5,008 nt of DNA from Planctomycetota bacterium (GTDB taxonomy: Bacteria; Planctomycetota; Brocadiia; SM23-32), in assembly GCA_018334735.1 (NCBI GenBank), contig JAGXLK010000270.1, positions 1 through 5,008 of the forward strand, given 5' to 3'. Under the pieces are notes generated by a model. The model was not told where the DNA came from. It did no database searches and was given only the letters and a program-made list of their open reading frames with translations. This document shows positions 1 to 4,385 of this stretch, in pieces. A program made the position numbers and the translations under genes. Positions within the stretch are counted from its first letter, which is position 1. Each line of letters begins with the position of its first letter.

Positions 1-111
1 AAGAGGATGGCCGCCCAGATGCCGCAAGCCAACCCCGGTTACGATCCCGATCGTCGCTACGAGCGCCCGGGCGGCGGGGAACTGGCCGAATGCGGTCGGG
101 AAGATGAATAA
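1..111 (+). CDS. possible C-terminal end of a convergent gene, product unknown (5' end outside window)
   Basis: Frame 1 of the plus strand is open from the first base to a TAA at 109-111, giving 36 residues that end in an acidic tail (ECGREDE). The peptide is hydrophilic, with Asp, Arg, Pro and Gly around a YDPDRRYERPGGG stretch, and most of its codons end in G or C. That composition is plausible for the tail of a real protein. No family can be recognised from so short a piece. It would converge on the phosphatase gene, leaving about 100 bases between the two stop codons. The other two plus frames also lack early stops, as expected in GC-rich sequence, so the case rests on composition and on the stop lying just before the hairpin at 124-143. 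This is a tentative call. Confidence 0.35.
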   Translation, partial: KRMAAQMPQANPGYDPDRRYERPGGGELAECGREDE

Positions 112-123
112 GCGGCCCCCAAA

Positions 124-143
124 CCGAAGCTCAGGGCTCTCGG
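124..143. terminator. imperfect hairpin between convergent genes, possible terminator
   Basis: CCGAAGC (124-130) can pair with GCT-c-TCGG (136-143), giving a seven-pair stem with one bulged base and a five-base loop. Read on the minus strand it is followed by GGTTTGGGG, so there is only a very short T run; on the plus strand there is none. It lies between the possible plus-strand stop at 111 and the phosphatase stop at 214. The position suits a shared terminator, but the structure is weak. Confidence 0.25.
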
Positions 144-213
144 ATTCGGCGCCAGTCTGAAGGCCCCTGCCTCGGTTATGTCACCTGCATCTTTTTGCTG
201 CGCCGTCGGACCG

Positions 214-672
214 TCACGGTCTGGCCTCTTCCTCGGCAGCGTACTCGTAAACAGCCGTCTCCTGCTCGAAAGTCTCGATTGCTCCCGGCCGGACCGAACG
301 CACCCTGCCAATGGCTTCGTTGGGACCCGCGCCACGGTGAACGAGATAACATGCCAGCATCGTTCCGGTCCGTCCTCGCCCAGCATGGCAATGCACCACC
401 ACCGCATTGTCCACATCGATTTGCGCATTGCAAAACTGAACGAATTCACTTACCTGGATCGGTGTGGGCGGGGAAAAGTCAGCAACCGGCAGATGCAGAT
501 ATTCCAGATTGTGCTCCCGCACCCGTTTTTTCGGAAGAGCTTCGCACGTAAGGGTCACCATAGCCCCAATTCCGAGGTTCTCAAGCTCAGCCAGAGCCCC
601 TTGCACCATCCCCGGATGGCTCATCCCGGCCAGCTCATTCTCGAGAATCCAAAAAAAGTCCAATGTGGGCAT
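214..672 (-). CDS. DUSP23-like dual-specificity / tyrosine protein phosphatase
   Basis: This 152-residue protein is a single compact cysteine-phosphatase domain that hydrolyses phosphate monoesters through a cysteinyl-phosphate intermediate. The P-loop HCHAGRGRTG (residues 94-103) supplies the CX5R signature with nucleophile Cys95 and Arg101. Asp65 in VADFSPP is the expected general acid. From memory, the whole chain lines up with human DUSP23 (VHZ, about 150 residues): FFWILENELAG near the start, DFSPP before FVQF, GRTGTMLACYLV, and RPGAIETFEQE near the end. No signal peptide or extra domain is seen, so it is probably cytoplasmic. The start is well supported: GGAGG lies eight bases before the ATG (complement of 681-685). 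It begins 37 bases after the maf stop and is probably the last gene of that transcript. Its physiological substrate cannot be told from sequence. Confidence 0.9.
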   Translation of the reverse strand: MPTLDFFWILENELAGMSHPGMVQGALAELENLGIGAMVTLTCEALPKKRVREHNLEYLHLPVADFSPPTPIQVSEFVQFCNAQIDVDNAVVVHCHAGRGRTGTMLACYLVHRGAGPNEAIGRVRSVRPGAIETFEQETAVYEYAAEEEARP

Positions 673-680
673 GCACCTCT

Positions 681-685
681 CCTCC
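681..685 (-). promoter_or_regulatory. strong ribosome binding site for the phosphatase gene
   Basis: On the minus strand GGAGGAGAGGTGC directly precedes the ATG, and the GGAGG core sits eight bases upstream of it. This is the clearest Shine-Dalgarno sequence in the window. It fixes the start at 672 and suggests the gene is well translated even though it is last in its cluster. Confidence 0.75.
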
Positions 686-709
686 GAACGAATTGCAAAA
701 CTTGTATGG

Positions 710-1291
710 TCAGGCTCTTTGATACATCGTCTTCAAAACTTCTTCAAGGCGGTGGATCGGCAACCCCTGCACAGCTTCTCGGCTTCCCTCAATCGACTCG
801 ATATTGGGGTCGAACTCTCGCAAAGCATAAGCGCCTGAACGCTCCAGCGCAGTCGGTTCCTCCCGGACGTATGTTTCGGCTTCCTGCCGGCTGAATTGTC
901 GCATCCGTATTTGGGCATGGCTGATAAACGACCTTTCTTCGTCCTCAGGGGTGATCGTACAGACCCCGGTGATCACGCTGTGAGGATTCCGGGAGAGTTT
1001 CAGCAACATACGCACAGCGTCCTCGCCATCCTCAGGCTTTCCCATGACTTCGCCGAGACATTCAACGATTGTATCGGCGGCGATAATGAGCGCATTCGGG
1101 TGCTTTTTGGCCACAACACTGGCTTTACGGCGAGCCAGCTCAGTGACTGCTTCGATGACTGTAAACGAGGTGGGAACAGTCTCGTCCACAGAAGGATCTT
1201 CAACATCAAAATTACCGATAATATTTTTGAGAAGTCGACGGCGCTGGGGGGACTGACTGGCCAGCACAACCGGGAACGGAATCTCAATCAC
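710..1291 (-). CDS. maf: Maf/Ham1-type nucleoside triphosphate pyrophosphatase (Maf family)
   Basis: The product is 193 residues from the GTG at 1291, close to the usual Maf length of about 190-200. Maf proteins split certain NTPs (dTTP/UTP, or m7GTP, by subfamily) to the monophosphate and pyrophosphate and act as house-cleaning enzymes; overexpression was historically linked to blocked septation. Family landmarks in order are LASQSPQRRRLL (residues 10-21), SVDET (34-38), AADTIV with likely catalytic Asp73, GKP with Lys85, HSVITGV (104-110), ERSGAYAL (150-157) and IEGSREAVQGLPI (167-179). An ATG at 1480 in the same frame would add 63 Lys/Arg-rich residues lying inside the upstream coding region. 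The GTG is preferred because the Maf domain begins there, AAGG lies nine bases upstream, and it overlaps the preceding stop by eight bases. The residue after SxSP is Gln, not the usual Arg or Trp, so the substrate subfamily is left open. Confidence 0.9.
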   Translation of the reverse strand: MIEIPFPVVLASQSPQRRRLLKNIIGNFDVEDPSVDETVPTSFTVIEAVTELARRKASVVAKKHPNALIIAADTIVECLGEVMGKPEDGEDAVRMLLKLSRNPHSVITGVCTITPEDEERSFISHAQIRMRQFSRQEAETYVREEPTALERSGAYALREFDPNIESIEGSREAVQGLPIHRLEEVLKTMYQRA

Positions 1292-2126
1292 CGGATTTTT
1301 CCTTCTCTGAACTATCCTCTGCCTTTTCAGAAGAATCACCGGAACCCTGCCTTTCTTCCTGATCTTCCTTTTTCGATTCATCCCCTCCGTTTTCTTCCCC
1401 TTCAATATTCTCCTTTTCTTGACTTTCCTTTTTATCGCTGGCTTTCCCGGTATGCTCTTGCACAAAAATTTCCTCCTCAAGACCCTTCAGACGGCGCCGA
1501 TAGATTCGTTTGAAGAACTCTCCGGGAGCCAGTTTAAGAGCTTCTTTATATTCATGGCGGGCCATTTTCAGCTTATCCATAGCGATATAGTCGACAGCAA
1601 GTGCTTCATGGAGGGACATGGGAAGCGCATTAAATGTTTCAATTTTCAGACCTTCCCGATGACGAAAACGGTGTCCCATGTTTTCCAGTAAGAACACAAT
1701 CTGGCGCAGACGAGAGCGGCGGTATACAGGAGTCGCTTCAGTTGGTTTCTCCAATTTGGGAAATTCTTCTCGATCAACTAACTCCCGACGCAACAAGACC
1801 GCTCGGGCACGTTTGTCCCGGCCCGAAGCAAGCTCCGAAAGCAACCAAATAGCGTCATCCGCCCACCGGGTATCGGGATAATCTTTGGCAACATTCAGAA
1901 AGATCTTCTCACGCTCTTCAATTTCCACCCCGCTACGAAGCCCCTTTATAAACGCTCTCCGCGCCTTTTCCTCGGTTGCATCGTCCGCTCCATAAACGGG
2001 AGCAAACGACATAATTACGAAGTAGATACTGATCAAAACTGAACAGATCCGCGCGGGTTTCCACATCCTGGGCGCAGAAGACTGCACCATTTCACCGCCA
2101 ATCCGGTCTTTTCCCCGAACTACCAT
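1284..2126 (-). CDS. exported TPR-like protein with a highly charged C-terminal tail, function unknown
   Basis: The product has 280 residues. A hydrophobic stretch at about 27-43, after a basic n-region, ends in PVYG-ADD, a good signal peptidase I site after residue 46, so the protein is probably secreted to the periplasm. Residues 53-103 look like paired helices of the YfiO/TPR kind (IFLNVAKDYPDTRWADDAIWLL). Residues 171-205 resemble another TPR helix pair (YKEALKLAPGE). TPR helices usually mediate protein binding. From about residue 222 the chain is almost only Glu, Lys, Asp, Ser, Gly, Gln and Asn and is presumably disordered. The ATG at 2126 has AGAGG ten bases upstream; the ATGs at 2090 and 2066 are alternatives that would shorten the n-region, the last giving a typical MWKPAR signal start. 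The stop overlaps maf by eight bases. No specific family is recognised. Confidence 0.75.
   Translation of the reverse strand: MVVRGKDRIGGEMVQSSAPRMWKPARICSVLISIYFVIMSFAPVYGADDATEEKARRAFIKGLRSGVEIEEREKIFLNVAKDYPDTRWADDAIWLLSELASGRDKRARAVLLRRELVDREEFPKLEKPTEATPVYRRSRLRQIVFLLENMGHRFRHREGLKIETFNALPMSLHEALAVDYIAMDKLKMARHEYKEALKLAPGEFFKRIYRRRLKGLEEEIFVQEHTGKASDKKESQEKENIEGEENGGDESKKEDQEERQGSGDSSEKAEDSSEKEKSGD
1301..1306 (-). promoter_or_regulatory. ribosome binding site that decides the maf GTG start
   Basis: The minus strand reads AGAAGG, ending nine bases before the GTG at 1291. It lies within the final codons of the TPR gene. It supports the short Maf start over the upstream in-frame ATG at 1480 and implies translational coupling to the preceding gene. 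Confidence 0.6.
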
Positions 2127-2151
2127 CTGAATAGAACCTCTTCATAGGCAA

Positions 2152-2197
2152 GACAACGTCCCCTGGATTGTACACACGCTCTGAACCGTGCGTTGTC
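2152..2197 (-). promoter_or_regulatory. clpP-to-TPR-gene spacer with two mutually exclusive stems and a weak promoter-like pair
   Basis: In the 83-base gap, 2187-2193 can pair with 2172-2178 (seven pairs including one G-U, eight-base loop). The 7-bp perfect inverted repeat GACAACG (2152-2158) / CGTTGTC (2191-2197) uses part of the same arm, so the two stems exclude each other. A perfect TTGACA (complement of 2194-2199) is followed by TACAAT (complement of 2167-2172), but the spacer is 21 bases, too long for an ordinary sigma-70 promoter. No T run follows the stems, so this is not a standard terminator. Confidence 0.3.
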
Positions 2198-2209
2198 AAC
2201 CCGGGCAAT

Positions 2210-2809
2210 TTAATCTTCCAATTCTGATTTGGACTCAATAATTCGGCTGATAAGACCGTATTTTTTTGCCTCTTCGGCACCGATCCAATAATTCCGGCGC
2301 GTGTCTTCTTTGACCTGCTCGAAATCCTGGCCCGTCTCTTCTGAAATCAGGTTGTTGATCTTTTTGCGTATTTTCAGAATCTCATTGGCTTCAATACGAA
2401 TATCCGCCGTCGACCCTCTCACACCGGTCGATGGTTGATGCATAAGAACTCTGGAATTGGGAAGACTCAAACGCTGCTCCAGCGGTGCAGCGAGCAGGAC
2501 AATGACAGCCGCGCTTGCGGTTAAACCGTTAGAAATGCACCGCACCGGAGCCGATATATAACGAATCATATCAAATATCGCGAAGCCGGCATCGACATCC
2601 CCTCCCGGAGAATTGACGTACAGATTGATCGGAGCCGATTCGTCATCCTGCTCGAGCAACAGAAGTTTGGCGGTCACCTTCTCGGCAACTTCTTTTGTAA
2701 TCGGCTCTGCCAGAAGAATGGTTCGCGATTTCAGAAGACGCTCACCAAGAGAGATCTGTTCATTGTCCTTTTCTTCGCCTTTTCTCTGCAGTTTGTGTTT
2801 CTCAGGCAT
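2210..2809 (-). CDS. clpP: ClpP-family protease subunit with Ser-His-Asn triad
   Basis: This 199-residue protein matches the size and layout of ClpP, the cytoplasmic barrel peptidase that degrades proteins unfolded by ClpX, ClpA or ClpC. Landmarks are INLYVNSPGGDVDAGFAIFD (residues 61-80), the nucleophile loop NGLTASAAVIVLLA with Ser99, LPNSRVLMHQP with His124, the handle helix DIRIEANEILKIRKKIN (136-152), and DTRRNYWIGAEEAKKYGLI (169-187). In E. coli ClpP the last motif reads DTERDRFLSA and the second Asp is catalytic; here that residue is Asn173 (codon AAT, complement of 2291-2293). The Met after the nucleophile serine in the usual ASMG is Ala, and the LAAG glycine is Pro109. These changes suggest a secondary ClpP paralogue, like Listeria ClpP1, which also has Asn in its triad. 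No clpX is adjacent. No strong ribosome binding site precedes the ATG; only an A-rich AAAGAAAG is seen. Confidence 0.92.
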   Translation of the reverse strand: MPEKHKLQRKGEEKDNEQISLGERLLKSRTILLAEPITKEVAEKVTAKLLLLEQDDESAPINLYVNSPGGDVDAGFAIFDMIRYISAPVRCISNGLTASAAVIVLLAAPLEQRLSLPNSRVLMHQPSTGVRGSTADIRIEANEILKIRKKINNLISEETGQDFEQVKEDTRRNYWIGAEEAKKYGLISRIIESKSELED

Positions 2810-2840
2810 AATACTTTCTTTTTTTAGAGATCAAAATCGA

Positions 2841-2851
2841 GTCTGCCAGAC
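2841..2851. promoter_or_regulatory. 11-bp palindrome in the clpP leader, possible operator
   Basis: GTCTGCCAGAC is a perfect 5+1+5 dyad, 32 bases upstream of the clpP ATG and about 20-30 bases downstream of the predicted transcription start. The loop is too small for an RNA hairpin, so if it acts at all it would be as a protein site. It does not match a consensus that I recognise. Confidence 0.25.
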
Positions 2852-2876
2852 CACAGCTAACGAACGCAAACTATAT

Positions 2877-2906
2877 ATTTTAGGCCCACGGGGCTGTTGT
2901 TTTCAA
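2877..2906 (-). promoter_or_regulatory. candidate sigma-70-type promoter for clpP
   Basis: On the minus strand TTGAAA (complement of 2901-2906; 5 of 6 to TTGACA) is followed after 18 bases by TAAAAT (complement of 2877-2882; 5 of 6 to TATAAT). Transcription would start near 2870, leaving a leader of about 60 bases. The -35 box contains the ppiC stop codon TGA (2903-2905). This would let clpP be expressed independently of ppiC. Confidence 0.4.
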
Positions 2907-3955
2907 AATCGTTTTGCGGAATCACCAAGAATCGTGCGTCCTGCGGGAAAAAGCTTCACGTTTCCTTTCTCAATAAGATCTTTCAAAATTTCTTCCCGCG
3001 TTTCTTTCCTTTTTTGTTTGGCAAGCTTTTCGCGAATCTCATTCTGCAACGTCTCAAACGCGGGAATGTGGGTCGGAATGACTTTCTCAAGTTTCGCGAT
3101 ACAAAAGCCGGCCGCCGTTTCTTGAACAGCGGAGATTTCCCCAACCTGTAAACCCTCGCAGAGAGGAGGCATCCAATCGGGATCTGATTTCGGAGCTTTC
3201 ACCTCGCGCAGTCCCCCTTCCGTTTCATCGCGGTCAAGGGAATATTTTTCCGCCAGTTTCGCAAAATCTCCGCCGTCCTGAAGCTTATCTAAAATCTCAT
3301 TTGCTTTTTCTTTCTCTTCCTCTTTCGTCTGACAACCTGCCGGATCAACGAGAATTGCCCGATAAACTATACGCTGAGGTCGCCGGAAACTCTCCCGGTT
3401 ACAGCGGTAATAGCGACGGACCTCATTGGGGCGAACACGCCTATCAATTCTGGTTTGTTTCCAGACATAATTCTGTATCCAGACAAGTTGACGCATGAAT
3501 TCTTTCCATTCTTCGACACTTAAGCCCCGATCATGCAACTTACGAACGACAGAAATCAAAGAACCCATTGTTTCCCGTAGCTGCCCGAACCGACGATCAA
3601 CTACTTTGTCAATGACATCTCGAAATTTCTCGTTGGATTCAAGTTCTTCATGCGCCGCTTCAAGCAAAAGATACCGTTCGATGAGTTGCTCCAGAGCCCG
3701 GCGACGTCCCTGCGCTAGTACTTGTTGGCGCTGGACTTCCGGCATTGATCCGAGCTTCCGCCGCAGAGAATCCTGCATCATAAAACCGTTTAAAAATGTC
3801 TCCATCTCTTCGCGGTCTATCACGTGAGAATGGACACGCGCGAGCTTATTCGAATCCTCGGCGTTAGGCTCAGATTCCTGGGCGAAACATACTGCTCCCA
3901 TGAGAACCGCCAGAATCGGCATTGTACCGCTTAAATGTAAGAATAAACGTTTCAT
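2903..3955 (-). CDS. exported parvulin-type peptidyl-prolyl cis-trans isomerase (SurA/PrsA-like)
   Basis: This is a 350-residue exported chaperone/foldase that would isomerise Xaa-Pro bonds in secreted or outer-membrane proteins. MKRLFLHLSG followed by a hydrophobic run to CFA-Q gives a signal peptide cleaved after about residue 25; the Cys at 23 lacks a good lipobox. Residues 35-185 are a mostly helical, charged N-domain like the SurA chaperone region. Residues 191-293 form one PpiC rotamase domain: RIVYRAILVD, then GGDFAKLAEKYSLDRDETEGG, then LQVGEISAVQETAAGFCIAKLEKV. A coiled, Lys/Glu-rich helix (about 299-332) follows, as in SurA C-termini. There is one parvulin domain, whereas E. coli SurA has two. 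The ATG at 3955 gives an ideal signal peptide, but no Shine-Dalgarno is seen before it (TTTTTTTCCCG). The clpP promoter overlaps its stop. Confidence 0.9.
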   Translation of the reverse strand: MKRLFLHLSGTMPILAVLMGAVCFAQESEPNAEDSNKLARVHSHVIDREEMETFLNGFMMQDSLRRKLGSMPEVQRQQVLAQGRRRALEQLIERYLLLEAAHEELESNEKFRDVIDKVVDRRFGQLRETMGSLISVVRKLHDRGLSVEEWKEFMRQLVWIQNYVWKQTRIDRRVRPNEVRRYYRCNRESFRRPQRIVYRAILVDPAGCQTKEEEKEKANEILDKLQDGGDFAKLAEKYSLDRDETEGGLREVKAPKSDPDWMPPLCEGLQVGEISAVQETAAGFCIAKLEKVIPTHIPAFETLQNEIREKLAKQKRKETREEILKDLIEKGNVKLFPAGRTILGDSAKRF

Positions 3956-4018
3956 CGGGAAAAAAATTGCAACAAAGAAATGATTGCCTGGCCTGCATCC
4001 TACGGATGAAGGCTATAT

Positions 4019-4210
4019 AAAACGGCGCATGCCGTTCAGGCGTAAGAACTTACGACAAGACGTGTTCACAATTTCCGGCCAGTGCTACTGTGCAGCAAGA
4101 TGTCTGTATCTTCCTTGCGAAAAAGCAGTTAAAGCCAATCGTTTCTCAACGTAGCGTTCGCCTCGTTGCTGATCACTGATTTTAAGTTGTCAGATTTTAT
4201 GCGCCGTTTT
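4019..4210. repeat. 12-bp perfect inverted repeat bounding a 192-base segment
   Basis: AAAACGGCGCAT at 4019-4030 is the exact reverse complement of ATGCGCCGTTTT at 4199-4210, with 168 bases between the arms. The left arm can instead fold locally with GCCGTT at 4031-4036. On the plus strand the right arm continues into seven Ts (4207-4213). The segment could be a structured RNA with a closing stem or a small element with terminal repeats; no target-site duplication is obvious in the flanks. Confidence 0.5.
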
Positions 4211-4354
4211 TTTAGCCCGGATTTTTGGCTGAGAAGGGTTGTGAACGGTGTTCAATAAAGATTCTACGCTGATTGGGCAACAATAGCTCCCAATTATCCG
4301 TAAAATCCAGGCTAGTATGATACCAACTTCTGCTTTCAAGATCGAACAACCTGC

Positions 4355-4382
4355 AAAAAGTCAGACGCCCGCCCCGGCAGGC
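4355..4382 (-). terminator. candidate Rho-independent terminator of the ABC exporter gene
   Basis: Directly after the stop, the minus strand reads GCCTGCC-GG-GGCGGGC. The arms pair over seven positions with one G-T wobble, though the innermost pair must open to make a four-base loop. The stem is GC-rich and is followed after seven bases by TTTTT (complement of 4355-4359). The distance from stem to T run is longer than usual, so termination may be partial. It would separate the exporter transcript from ppiC. Confidence 0.45.
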
Positions 4383-4385
4383 AGA

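Larger units (their letters stand above)
3956..4385. other. 430-base non-coding stretch rich in short dyads
   Basis: No convincing coding sequence, tRNA, SRP RNA or tmRNA was found here by eye. It holds a 12-bp perfect inverted repeat (4019-4030 / 4199-4210) and several short dyads: CATCC-TAC-GGATG (3996-4008), AACGGC-GCAT-GCCGTT (4021-4036), CGTAAGAACTTACG (4041-4054), CAGT-GCT-ACTG (4080-4090), AACG-TAG-CGTT (4148-4158), TGAAC-GGT-GTTCA (4242-4254) and ATTGGG/CCCAAT (4272-4277 / 4289-4294). The shortest of these are expected by chance; the 12-bp repeat and the 14- and 16-base dyads are less so. It must also contain whatever promoter drives ppiC, but no good -35/-10 pair was found. A TATATA at 4014-4019 lacks a matching -35 box on either strand. 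Confidence 0.6.

Noticed and set aside
57..449. Minus-strand open frame of 130 codons beside the phosphatase
   Set aside because: It overlaps the phosphatase core in another frame; the translation is Arg/Ser/Pro-rich, with no domain and no ribosome binding site of note.
178..894. Long plus-strand open frame of 238 codons opposite the phosphatase and maf
   Set aside because: It lies antisense to two genes with clear catalytic motifs, and its translation is rich in Ser, Pro, Arg and His with no recognisable domain.
710..1480. 256-residue version of Maf starting at the ATG at 1480
   Set aside because: The extra 63 residues are low-complexity Lys/Arg sequence read out of frame from the TPR gene, while the GTG at 1291 has a ribosome binding site and starts exactly at the Maf domain.
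896..1513. Plus-strand open frame of 205 codons opposite maf
   Set aside because: It is antisense to the conserved Maf domain and to the charged tail, and its composition is that of a mirror frame.
2613..3125. Plus-strand open frame of 170 codons spanning the clpP-ppiC gap
   Set aside because: It is rich in Ser, Phe, Cys and Arg, crosses both genes antisense and matches no known domain.
4019..4210. 6S RNA, SRP RNA or tmRNA in the 430-base gap
   Set aside because: A closing stem is present, but none of the sequence signatures I know for these RNAs (such as the SRP core or a tRNA-like T arm) could be found, so no class is assigned.
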